Shown piece after piece: positions 1 through 6,976 of a DNA stretch of 17,647 nt (the stretch's first letter is position 1; each line of letters starts with the position of its first letter). Both the position numbers and the translations under genes were made by a program. The stretch is from Caryophanales bacterium UBA4365 (lineage in GTDB: Bacteria > Bacillota_I > Bacilli_A > RFN20 > CAG-826). The stretch is from contig DGSJ01000010.1 in assembly GCA_002393905.1 (NCBI GenBank), positions 1-17,647 of the forward strand, in the 5' to 3' direction. The notes under the pieces are model-generated. The model saw nothing but the letters and a program-made list of their open reading frames with translations. It ran no database searches and had not been told where the DNA came from.

Positions 1-882
1 CAACAGCTTCTCGAGCTGGAAATGCTCAAAAAGAAGCTCGCAAGTGAAGGATTATTTGACCAGTCACGTAAACGTGAGATCAAACAATTCCCGAGCGCAA
101 TTGGAGTGATTTGCGCTCCAAATAGTGCGGCGCTAAGTGATATTGAAAAAAATATCCGCTTAAGAAACCCGTTTGTAGAGCTCAAAATCTTCCCATCCCT
201 TGTCCAAGGTAGTGAAGCTCCAAAAGAACTCTTAAAAGCCCTAAAAAAGGCCGAATTATCAAATATTGATACATTAATCATCGGCCGGGGTGGCGGAGCA
301 AGTGAAGATTTAAGTGCCTTCAACGATGAAGCTCTCGTGCGCGCAGCTGCAAACTTCCCTGTCCCTGTGATTGCGGCAGTCGGTCATGAAATTGACTTCA
401 CGCTGATTGATTACGTCGCAGATGCTAGAGCATCTACCCCAACAGGAGCAGCAGTCTTATCAACAATTGACATGCATGAAGTAATGCAAAGAGTTGATGT
501 TGATAATTCCAGATTAGATGAAGCAATGCGAAATCGCCTGACGCTATTGCGTCATAAGCTCGAATCTCTCGCAAATAGAGCATTCTTCATTAATCCACGT
601 TCAATGTATGCCACAACTTTAGTTGAAGTGGATAATTCAAAGAAGAGACTTGAGCAAGCGATGCTCTATATGATCCAGTCTCGTAAAGACAAAATCGAGA
701 TGATCAAAAAACAACTCAACTCACTATCTATTGATAGTGTTCTTACAAGAGGGTTTGCGATTATGCAAACACTAGATGGGAAAGTTGTTACAAGTGTGAA
801 GCAAGTCCAACTCGACCAAGAAATTAAAACAAAACTTAAAGATGGTTGTATAACAACCAAAGTGATTAAGAAGGAGAACTAA
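1..882 (+). CDS. xseA: Exodeoxyribonuclease VII large subunit, 5'-truncated by window edge
   Basis: Large catalytic subunit of exonuclease VII, which with XseB degrades single-stranded DNA to oligonucleotides in the cytoplasm. The frame is open back to base 1, and the residues before the first ATG (QQLLELE at 1-21) already fit the family, so the ATG at 22 is internal and the N-terminal OB-fold domain lies outside the window. Visible family marks are GLFD near the start, GRGGGASEDLSAFNDE (catalytic-domain signature), the AVGHEIDFTLIDYVADARASTPTGAA block, a helical coiled region, and the C-terminal VLTRGFAIM...DGCITTKV strand region. The stop TAA is followed 2 nt later by the xseB ATG, and the xseB ribosome-binding site lies inside the last codons, so the two are co-transcribed and probably translationally coupled. 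Identification is secure; only the N-terminus is unseen. Confidence 0.96.
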   Translation, partial: QQLLELEMLKKKLASEGLFDQSRKREIKQFPSAIGVICAPNSAALSDIEKNIRLRNPFVELKIFPSLVQGSEAPKELLKALKKAELSNIDTLIIGRGGGASEDLSAFNDEALVRAAANFPVPVIAAVGHEIDFTLIDYVADARASTPTGAAVLSTIDMHEVMQRVDVDNSRLDEAMRNRLTLLRHKLESLANRAFFINPRSMYATTLVEVDNSKKRLEQAMLYMIQSRKDKIEMIKKQLNSLSIDSVLTRGFAIMQTLDGKVVTSVKQVQLDQEIKTKLKDGCITTKVIKKEN

Positions 883-884
883 CC

Positions 885-1073
885 ATGGCAAACGAACAAA
901 TCAATTTCGAAAAATCACTCGCCCGTCTACAAGAGATTGTTGACAAGATTGAAAAAGAAACTCTTCCTTTGGAAGAATCAATCAAACTCTATGAGGAAGG
1001 AAAGAAGCTCATTTCTTCTCTTGAGAAGTCTTTAAAGGAAGCAGAAGCAAAAATCGGAGAGTTACAAAAATAA
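885..1073 (+). CDS. xseB: Exodeoxyribonuclease VII small subunit
   Basis: Small helical subunit of exonuclease VII. At 62 aa it has the usual compact length. The family pattern is plain: FEKSLARLQEIVDKIEKETLPLEESIKLYEEGKKLI, then a charged helix (LEKSLKEAEAKIGELQK). Several XseB protomers are known to bind the coiled-coil region of one XseA. The ATG at 885 is chosen because AAGGAG at 871-876 lies 8 nt upstream, inside the end of xseA. In many bacteria the next gene is ispA and then dxs; here dxs follows directly, so ispA has been lost or moved. The stop codon lies in a small AT hairpin (arms 1071-1077 and 1081-1087) with no T-tract, so I do not call it a terminator. Confidence 0.95.
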   Translation: MANEQINFEKSLARLQEIVDKIEKETLPLEESIKLYEEGKKLISSLEKSLKEAEAKIGELQK

Positions 1074-1084
1074 CTATAAGATAG

Positions 1085-1126
1085 TTAGTAATTGAATATA
1101 GTAGTTATTTAGTAGATTATTAGTAA
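1085..1126 (+). repeat. TTAGTAG-type heptamer array 1, mostly 11-bp period
   Basis: The 53-bp gap between xseB and dxs contains TTAGTAA (1085), ATAGTAG (1098), TTAGTAG (1109) and TTAGTAA (1120). The last three start exactly 11 bp apart, and the first is 13 bp earlier. The final unit abuts the dxs ATG. Similar arrays occur at 8644 and 17414. The function is unknown; see findings. Confidence 0.7.
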
Positions 1127-2989
1127 ATGTCTAAGAGTAAAGTTAACAAAGTTAAACACATTAATCTCAACGAAATCAAAGATCCTTCATTTTTGAAAAA
1201 TCTTTCCTATTCTGAGCTTGATGTTTTAGCTGACGACATTCGTAAAGAGATCATCCGCTGTACCGCCAAAAACGGTGGACATCTTTCTAGTAATCTCGGT
1301 GTGGTGGAACTAACGATTGCAATTGAACATTTCTTTGATTTATCAAAGGATAAGCTGATTTTCGACGTTGGCCACCAATGTTATACGCATAAAATCCTAA
1401 CTGGAAGACCATTAGAAAACTTACGCCAAACAAATGGCATTTCTGGTTTCCAGAAAATCGATGAATCAGTCTATGATTGTTTCGATGCTGGTCACTCTTC
1501 GACATCGATTTCTGCTGCTAATGGCTTTGCCATCGCTCGTGATTTAAAGGGCGAAAATTATAACGTTATCGCTCTTATCGGTGATGGTTCAATTCCTTCT
1601 GGCTTAGCCTTTGAAGGATTAAACAATTTGGCAACAGGAAAACACAAAGTTGTTATCATTCTAAATGATAATGGTATGTCAATTTCTAAACCAGTTGGTG
1701 CTTTATCAAAAACTTTCGGCAAGCTTTCTACAGCAGCTGGATATAATAGAATCAAATATGGTTACCGCCGTGTGATGGTTCGCACTAAAGTGGGTAAGAA
1801 GATTTATAATCTTACTCTTCGTATTAAGAACTGGTTCAAGCGTCATTTAACATCTCCAAATATCTTTACTGACTTGGGTTTTGCTTATATTGGACCAATT
1901 GACGGACACAATATTCGTAAGCTTGAAAAAGCGTTTAAACGCGTATCAAATACAGAGAAATCTGTGGTGCTACATGTTTGTACTACCAAAGGTAAAGGTT
2001 ATGAATTAGCCGAAAACGACATTAAAGGTTCTTGGCACGGTGTTGCTCCATTTAAAGTACAAGATGGCGAACCGCTAAAGAGTTCTAAACATGTAACTTG
2101 GTCCAAAGTTTTTGCCGAATTATCTCTTAAAGAGATGGAAAAACATCAGGATGCTTTCTTAATCTCTCCAGCAACAACAGTCGGCGCTGAAATAGATGAA
2201 GTTTTAAAACAATTTCCAGAAAGAAGCTTAGATGTCGGCATAGCCGAAGAACACGCGGCTACTCTTTCTGGTGGTTTATCTCGTGGTGGATTCCACCCAA
2301 TTATTTCGATTTATTCGACATTTATGCAACGTGCATACGATGAAATCGCTCATGATATGGCGCGTACAAAAGCTAACGCGACGATCTTGGTTGATCGAGC
2401 TGGTTTAGTTGGTCGTGATGGTGAAACACACCAAGGCATCTATGATGCCGCATTCTTATCTACAATTCCTGGAGTCGTTATTACAATGCCTTCATCACGC
2501 AAGGAAGCTGAATTCTTATATGACGAGTCATTTAATAACCATGGTGTTTTTGCGATCCGTTACCCACGCGCAACATGCCTTGAAGAAGGAAAAGACGAAC
2601 AACTTTCCTTTGGAAAATGGTTAAAACTACGTGAGAGTAAATCAAAGAAGGTCGCTGTAATTGGTGTTGGACACCTTGTTCGTGAACTAGATCACCTAGT
2701 CGAAAAAGAAGGCCTTGATTGCACAATTTACAATGCCTTATTTATCAATCCGGTTGATGAGGAAGCACTTTCGAGCCTCAAGGATTACGATAAAATCGTG
2801 ATTTACGATGCGTATAGCACCCAAGGAGGCCTTGTTTCTCTTGTAACGCTTAAATTATCGCAAATCAAATTTAGAGGCCTTATTTCGGCTTATTGCGTGC
2901 CAAACATTTTTGTTAAACAAGCTACAATCGCGGAGCAACTTGAATCATTTGGGTTACTTCCAGAACAAATTATTGAACACTTAAAATAA
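1127..2989 (+). CDS. dxs: 1-deoxy-D-xylulose-5-phosphate synthase
   Basis: Thiamine-diphosphate enzyme that condenses pyruvate and glyceraldehyde 3-phosphate into DXP, the first step of the MEP isoprenoid pathway and a branch point to thiamine and pyridoxal. At 620 aa it is close to the usual 620-640. It shows DPSFLKNLS and GGHLSSNLGVVELT (residues about 50-63), AGHSSTSIS (121-129), the ThDP/Mg motif GDG (152-154) to NDN (180-182), SWHGVAPF, the IAEEHA catalytic-glutamate region, DRAGLVGRDGETHQG, and a C-terminal transketolase domain. The N-terminus is about 12 residues longer than in Bacillus Dxs. No Shine-Dalgarno sequence precedes the ATG; the TTAGTAG array occupies that place, with a weak -10-like GATTAT at 1115-1120. 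The gene is followed by its own terminator, so it may be a single-gene unit or read through from xseAB. Confidence 0.97.
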   Translation: MSKSKVNKVKHINLNEIKDPSFLKNLSYSELDVLADDIRKEIIRCTAKNGGHLSSNLGVVELTIAIEHFFDLSKDKLIFDVGHQCYTHKILTGRPLENLRQTNGISGFQKIDESVYDCFDAGHSSTSISAANGFAIARDLKGENYNVIALIGDGSIPSGLAFEGLNNLATGKHKVVIILNDNGMSISKPVGALSKTFGKLSTAAGYNRIKYGYRRVMVRTKVGKKIYNLTLRIKNWFKRHLTSPNIFTDLGFAYIGPIDGHNIRKLEKAFKRVSNTEKSVVLHVCTTKGKGYELAENDIKGSWHGVAPFKVQDGEPLKSSKHVTWSKVFAELSLKEMEKHQDAFLISPATTVGAEIDEVLKQFPERSLDVGIAEEHAATLSGGLSRGGFHPIISIYSTFMQRAYDEIAHDMARTKANATILVDRAGLVGRDGETHQGIYDAAFLSTIPGVVITMPSSRKEAEFLYDESFNNHGVFAIRYPRATCLEEGKDEQLSFGKWLKLRESKSKKVAVIGVGHLVRELDHLVEKEGLDCTIYNALFINPVDEEALSSLKDYDKIVIYDAYSTQGGLVSLVTLKLSQIKFRGLISAYCVPNIFVKQATIAEQLESFGLLPEQIIEHLK

Positions 2990-2993
2990 AAGT

Positions 2994-3034
2994 TCATTCG
3001 AGTTATGGTTAACATAATATTGAATGATTTTTTT
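2994..3034 (+). terminator. Rho-independent terminator of dxs
   Basis: Outer stem TCATTC (2994-2999) with GAATGA (3022-3027), inner stem TTATG/CATAA around GTTAA, then seven T (3028-3034). It sits 4 nt after the dxs stop. The T-tract overlaps the predicted dinB promoter spacer. Confidence 0.7.
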
Positions 3035-3048
3035 ATGCTCTATAAAAT
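3020..3048 (+). promoter_or_regulatory. Predicted dinB promoter (sigma-A type)
   Basis: TTGAAT (3020-3025), a 17-bp spacer, and TAAAAT (3043-3048). With -12 at 3043 the predicted start of transcription is 3055, the A of the dinB ATG, so the mRNA would be leaderless. This is pattern reading only. No LexA-type box was seen. Confidence 0.45.
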
Positions 3049-3054
3049 AGAAGT

Positions 3055-4251
3055 ATGAGCAAAATCATTTTGCACATCGATCTTAATACCTTCTTTGTTC
3101 GCTGCGAAGAACTTGTTAATCCAACCTTGATTGGTAAGCCAGTCATTATTGGACATAGTGGTCGTGGTGGAATTGTTTCAACCTGTTCTTATGAAGCTAG
3201 AAAATACGGTGTTCATAGTGGACAACCAACTTTTAAAGCTTTGGAATTATGTCCAAACGCGATTGTTATTCCTGGACATTATGAACTCTATAGTTGTAAA
3301 TCAAAAGAGTTCTTTAACTTTGTTAAACAATACTCACCAATTATTGAGAAAGCCTCGATTGATGAATGTTACGTTGATATGACCAAACAACTTTCCAATG
3401 TGAAAGATGTGGTGAAGTTTCTCGAGGATTTTCAAAATAAACTTCTCCAGACAATTGGATTAAAGTGCTCCATTGGTGTTGCCCCAACAAAGTTCCTTGC
3501 CAAAATGGCAAGCGATATGAAGAAACCAATGGGAATCACGATTATCCGTAGAAAAGATGTTCGTAAAATACTGGATCCTCTACCTATCTCCTCATTTTAT
3601 GGAATTGGAAAGAAAACCGCACCTCGACTTGAAGCGATTGGAATTAAAACAATTGGTGATTTGGCAAAGCTAGTTAATGAAGATAACCTCGAAGTTAAGA
3701 ATGCTTTTGGTAAGTTTTACTATGTAATTAAAGACTGGATTAACGGATATGGAAGCGATGAGGTTGATGTCGAACCATGGGATCCTAAATCCATTGGACA
3801 CTCGACAACATTTATTCGCGACTCATCTGACTTTGAAGAAATCAAAGGTTATCTAAGAGACCTTTCTAAAGAAGTCTCTGATGAAGCAAAACAAAAGGAT
3901 AAAATTGGTTCCAACGTCCAGCTTGTCTTAAAGACAAGTGATTTTAAGATGATTAATCGGTCAGTTAAGCTGAATAAACCGACTAACGACTTTGAAACGA
4001 TCTTTAACGAAGCATCGATTCTTTTAGAGAAGAATTTAAACGGACAAGAAATTCGTTTGTGCGGTGTAACGCTCCAAAATCTCATCTATGCCTCGGATTA
4101 TGTCGAGCAATTATCAATTTTTGATAACTTTGATGAGAACGATGAAAAGAACGCCACTCGTGATCTCATCCGAGAACTAAACCGAAGAATGAAAAGCGAA
4201 ACGTTCATGAGAGCATCCGACATCTTAAAGGAGAAAAAACATGGACGTTAA
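3055..4251 (+). CDS. dinB: Y-family DNA polymerase IV (DinB)
   Basis: Error-prone translesion DNA polymerase of the Y family; 398 aa, a normal length. The palm carboxylates are visible as D9 (LHIDLNTFF) and D103-E104 (ASIDECYVDMT). A helix-hairpin-helix follows (PISSFYGIGKKTAPRLEAIGIKTIGDL), then the little-finger domain. Near the C-terminus QLSIF (about 352-356) is a good beta-clamp-binding motif, as expected for Pol IV. The start lacks a Shine-Dalgarno sequence, and a -10-like element sits immediately upstream. The 3' end overlaps xerD by 11 nt and contains the xerD ribosome-binding site, so dinB and xerD are coupled. Pairing with a site-specific recombinase fits a DNA-maintenance operon. 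No SOS box is visible, so damage induction is not supported by the sequence. Confidence 0.95.
   Translation: MSKIILHIDLNTFFVRCEELVNPTLIGKPVIIGHSGRGGIVSTCSYEARKYGVHSGQPTFKALELCPNAIVIPGHYELYSCKSKEFFNFVKQYSPIIEKASIDECYVDMTKQLSNVKDVVKFLEDFQNKLLQTIGLKCSIGVAPTKFLAKMASDMKKPMGITIIRRKDVRKILDPLPISSFYGIGKKTAPRLEAIGIKTIGDLAKLVNEDNLEVKNAFGKFYYVIKDWINGYGSDEVDVEPWDPKSIGHSTTFIRDSSDFEEIKGYLRDLSKEVSDEAKQKDKIGSNVQLVLKTSDFKMINRSVKLNKPTNDFETIFNEASILLEKNLNGQEIRLCGVTLQNLIYASDYVEQLSIFDNFDENDEKNATRDLIRELNRRMKSETFMRASDILKEKKHGR
4227..4233 (+). promoter_or_regulatory. Ribosome-binding site for xerD inside dinB
   Basis: AAAGGAG with 7 nt to the ATG at 4241. It lies within the last dinB codons and fixes the xerD start despite the 11-nt overlap. 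Confidence 0.8.
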
Positions 4252-5119
4252 TCGTGCTAAAGAACTATTTTTTCAACATTTAAGAGTCGAGAAAGGTTTA
4301 TCTAACGACACGATTCTTTGTTATGCTTATGATTTAAACGAATTCTTTAAAGAATTCAAATATGTTGATACTGAACAAATTCAACCGACTGACATTGGCG
4401 ATTTCATTCGTATACAAAGCAAAAAAGAGATGTCGACTGCAACAATTGCTCGTCGATTATCTTCCCTTAAAAACTTTTATGTTTTCTTGGAAAAAGAAGA
4501 TTTTGTCCATGTCCCAATGAATGAAGTTGAAATCCCCAAGGGAATGAAACATCTTCCATCTATTTTGAGTGTGGAGCAAGTCGAGAAACTTCTTGAAGCA
4601 CCTGATTTAGATAAACCTGAAGGTGAACGAGACCGAGCAATGCTCGAAATCATGTATGCTTCTGGCTTAAGAGTAAGCGAACTTCTTTCATTAAAAATGA
4701 AAAACATCTCATTAGAAAGGGGAATCATCACAGTTGTTGGTAAAGGAAACAAGCAAAGAAAGGTTCCGTTTGGCGAGTTTGCAAAAGAATATTTAGTGAA
4801 ATATCTTGAGCACGGCCGAAAGAAAAATCCTGGTGCGAGAAGTGAAATTGTTTTCTTAAATCGTTATGGCAAACCTCTTTCCAGACAATACTTCTTTTTA
4901 CAAGTCAAAAAGTACGCTGAAATGGTGGGGATTGAAGAGGAAATTTCCCCTCATACTTTGAGACATTGCTTTGCAACACATCTTTTAGAAAGTAGCGCTG
5001 ACATCCGTACAGTTCAAGAAATGCTTGGTCATAGCAATATTGCGACAACGCAGATTTATTTAAATATCTCTACTCGACGAATTCTTGAAGCGTATGATTT
5101 GTATAGCAAAAGAAAATAG
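4241..5119 (+). CDS. xerD: Tyrosine site-specific recombinase, XerD family
   Basis: Xer recombinase that resolves chromosome dimers at dif, normally together with XerC and FtsK. It has 292 aa, the standard size. The N-terminal SAM-like core-binding domain (about 1-100) is followed by the catalytic domain with R144 (SGLRVSELL), K168 (VVGKGNKQRKVPF), H238 and R241 (PHTLRHCFATHLL), H264 (LGHSNIATTQIY) and nucleophile Y273. All six catalytic positions are intact. The C-terminal helix (RRILEAYDLYSKRK) resembles the XerD tail. The xerD-deoB order matches Bacillus ripX-drm, which favours XerD over XerC or an integrase. A strong dif candidate lies at 8777-8804. A partner XerC is not in the window. 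Confidence 0.92.
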   Translation: MDVNRAKELFFQHLRVEKGLSNDTILCYAYDLNEFFKEFKYVDTEQIQPTDIGDFIRIQSKKEMSTATIARRLSSLKNFYVFLEKEDFVHVPMNEVEIPKGMKHLPSILSVEQVEKLLEAPDLDKPEGERDRAMLEIMYASGLRVSELLSLKMKNISLERGIITVVGKGNKQRKVPFGEFAKEYLVKYLEHGRKKNPGARSEIVFLNRYGKPLSRQYFFLQVKKYAEMVGIEEEISPHTLRHCFATHLLESSADIRTVQEMLGHSNIATTQIYLNISTRRILEAYDLYSKRK

Positions 5120-5151
5120 TTTAAAATAATTCACGTCTTAGGAGTTTCAAT

Positions 5152-6348
5152 ATGAAAAAATTCAAAAGAATATTCGTTATCGTTACTGACTCAGCTGGTA
5201 TTGGTGAAATGCCAGACGCAGAAAAATTTGGTGATAAAGGAACAAATACTTGGGTTCATACCGCAGAAAAATGCGGTGGATTAAACGTTCCAAATATGAA
5301 TTCACTTGGTATTGGTGATCTTGCTCCTGTTAAAGGAACAACAAAAGTTAGCCATCCACATGCTTATAGCATGAGAATGAGAGAAGCAAGCAATGGTAAA
5401 GACACCATGACCGGTCACTGGGAAATGATGGGTATTTATACAACTAAACCATTCATTACCTTTACAGAAACTGGATTCCCAAAAGCATTAATTGATGAAC
5501 TTGCGGAAAAAACCGGTCATAAAATAATCGGGAACAAAGCTGCTAGCGGAACCGAAATCATTAAAGAACTTGGCGAACAACAAATGCGCGAAAACTCTTT
5601 AATCGTCTATACTTCCGCAGACTCTGTTTTACAGATTGCTGCTCACGAAGAAGTTACCGGAGTTCAAGAATTATATCGTTGCTGTGAAATCGCTCGTGAA
5701 ATCTGCTTACGCCCAGAATACAAAGTCGGACGTGTTATCGCTCGTCCATACATTGGCGATAATCCAAGTAACTTCAAAAGAACACCAAACCGTCACGACT
5801 TAGCTTTATCCCCAAGCGGTACTACCGCGATGAATATTCTTGAAAAGAATGGTTATATGGTTTCCTGCATTGGTAAGATTGGTGACATCTTCAATGGTTC
5901 TGGTGTTGTTAAAACTCAAAAAACCGTTTCCAATAAAGACGGAATGGAAAAAACCATTGATGAATGTAAGAACCATGACTTTGAAGGCTTATGTTATATC
6001 AACTTAGTTGAATTTGACTCTGAATACGGCCATCGTCGTAATCCACTCGGATATGGAAAAGCTCTTGAAGAATTCGATGTTCAACTTGGCGAACTCATGG
6101 AAGCTTCTCAAGAAGATGACTTAATTATGGTTACTGCTGACCACGGAAATGATCCAACACACACTGGCACAGATCATACCCGAGAAAAAGTTCCTCTACT
6201 TTGCTTTAGCAAATCATTCAAGCATGGTAAATATCTTGAAGAACGTGAATGCTTCGCTGATATTGGAGAAACTATCTTAGAAAACTTCGGTCTTAAGAAA
6301 GCTGATAATATGATTGGTAAGCCAATCAAAGAACTTCTTGAAGACTAG
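5152..6348 (+). CDS. deoB: Phosphopentomutase
   Basis: Alkaline-phosphatase-superfamily enzyme that interconverts ribose or deoxyribose 1-phosphate and 5-phosphate, feeding nucleoside-derived sugars into central metabolism. It has 398 aa, as in the family. It shows metal-binding VTDSAGIGEMPDA (D13), the GKDTMTGHWE segment with T85 at the expected phosphorylated position, IGNKAASGTEI, VYTSADSVLQIAAHEE, RHDLALSP, and TADHGNDPTHTGTDHTRE with the metal ligands. AGGAG at 5140-5144 is 7 nt before the ATG. It lies 32 nt after xerD and is probably in the same transcript. In Bacillus punA would follow; here a convergent Crp-like gene overlaps its stop by 4 nt. It ends in a terminator lying inside that convergent gene. 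Confidence 0.97.
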   Translation: MKKFKRIFVIVTDSAGIGEMPDAEKFGDKGTNTWVHTAEKCGGLNVPNMNSLGIGDLAPVKGTTKVSHPHAYSMRMREASNGKDTMTGHWEMMGIYTTKPFITFTETGFPKALIDELAEKTGHKIIGNKAASGTEIIKELGEQQMRENSLIVYTSADSVLQIAAHEEVTGVQELYRCCEIAREICLRPEYKVGRVIARPYIGDNPSNFKRTPNRHDLALSPSGTTAMNILEKNGYMVSCIGKIGDIFNGSGVVKTQKTVSNKDGMEKTIDECKNHDFEGLCYINLVEFDSEYGHRRNPLGYGKALEEFDVQLGELMEASQEDDLIMVTADHGNDPTHTGTDHTREKVPLLCFSKSFKHGKYLEERECFADIGETILENFGLKKADNMIGKPIKELLED

Positions 6349-6920
6349 TTCAATAAAATTATTTGATGAGAAAGGCGTCTGATGAGATGCCTTTTTTCTA
6401 ACTTTGAGATAAGGCGAGACAAAGTCTCTCGTTCTAAATGGACACTCTGAGCAAGTGTGGTGATGCTCTTATAGGAGATTTGTCCTCCATTAGATTGAAG
6501 GTAGAAGACAAATCGTTCTTCAGCACTAGATAATGATAAAAGTTTAATATGCTGATTAAGCGACTTCACAAACGAAGATTCTAGTTTCATGAATTCTAGT
6601 AAGAATTCGGTATTTTCTTGCATGAGTCTTTGGAACTCTGTTTTAGAAATAACGAAGATTTTAGAATCTTCAATAGCAACAACATCTCCACGGTATTTGC
6701 TATTTTGATCAAAAACCAGATGAACACCAAAAAAATCGTTTGGCTTAATCTCGTTATAAACAATTTCTGTTCCTTTGATCGAATAAGACTGAATACGAAT
6801 GTAACCGGTTTTAACCAATCCGATCTTTTGGCATTCTTCTCCTTCATGAAAGAGAACTGTTCCCTTAGGAAAGAACTTAGATTGGAAGTTTTCTTGTTCT
6901 AAAATTTGAATGAAATCCAT
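6345..6920 (-). CDS. Crp/Fnr-family transcriptional regulator
   Basis: DNA-binding regulator of 191 aa with an N-terminal cyclic-nucleotide-type beta-roll (about 10-100), a dimerisation helix (about 100-128) and a C-terminal winged helix (about 130-191). The recognition helix reads RETLSR (164-169), matching the R-E-T-x-x-R pattern by which CRP reads GTGA half-sites. The cAMP pocket signature (GE...RSA) is absent, and there is only one cysteine (C30), so neither cAMP binding nor an FNR-type iron-sulphur cluster is supported; the effector is unknown. The protein is shorter than CRP/FNR (about 210-240). It is divergent from an ABC importer, with a perfect GTGA-N6-TCAC palindrome 7 nt before its ATG, suggesting autorepression and control of the importer. 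No Shine-Dalgarno sequence is visible. Its 3' end overlaps deoB by 4 nt. Confidence 0.88.
   Translation of the reverse strand: MDFIQILEQENFQSKFFPKGTVLFHEGEECQKIGLVKTGYIRIQSYSIKGTEIVYNEIKPNDFFGVHLVFDQNSKYRGDVVAIEDSKIFVISKTEFQRLMQENTEFLLEFMKLESSFVKSLNQHIKLLSLSSAEERFVFYLQSNGGQISYKSITTLAQSVHLERETLSRLISKLEKRHLIRRLSHQIILLN
6372..6397 (+). terminator. deoB terminator embedded in the convergent regulator gene
   Basis: AAGGCGTCT (6372-6380), loop GATG, AGATGCCTT (6385-6393) with one G-U pair, then T6 (6392-6397). It lies fully within the 3' coding part of the minus-strand Crp-like gene. Confidence 0.8.
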
Positions 6921-6927
6921 AAAATTC

Positions 6928-6941
6928 GTGATTTAAATCAC
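6928..6941. promoter_or_regulatory. Crp/Fnr-type operator palindrome
   Basis: GTGATTTAAATCAC, a perfect 14-bp palindrome with CRP-like GTGA-N6-TCAC spacing, in the intergenic region beside the Crp-like gene. Its centre (6934.5) lies 41.5 bp upstream of the predicted transporter transcription start. Binding by the neighbouring regulator is inferred. Confidence 0.7.
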
Positions 6942-6951
6942 ATTATTAGTA

Positions 6952-6970
6952 AATCATATTTTGTATGATT
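6952..6970. promoter_or_regulatory. Back-to-back -10 elements for regulator and transporter
   Basis: Inverted repeat AATCATA-TTTTG-TATGATT. TATGAT at 6964-6969 (+) would give a transporter start near 6976. Its mirror at 6953-6958 (-) would give a regulator start near 6946, placing the operator just downstream at about +6 to +19. No good -35 is present on +, consistent with activator dependence. Confidence 0.45.
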
Positions 6971-6976
6971 ATGTCC

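Noticed and set aside
1071..1087. Hairpin TAACTAT-AAG-ATAGTTA at the xseB stop
   Set aside because: Very AT-rich, short and without a T-tract, so not supported as a terminator.
1109..1126. TTAGTAG units as a TRAP (trp RNA-binding attenuation protein) site
   Set aside because: TRAP needs many (G/U)AG triplets separated by 2-3 nt; here pairs of UAG are separated by longer gaps and the neighbouring genes are unrelated to tryptophan.
6965..6976. ATG starts at 6965 and 6971 for the lipoprotein
   Set aside because: 6965 lies inside the predicted -10 and neither has a Shine-Dalgarno sequence; the form starting MKKK is the more typical signal peptide. Kept as a possible alternative only.
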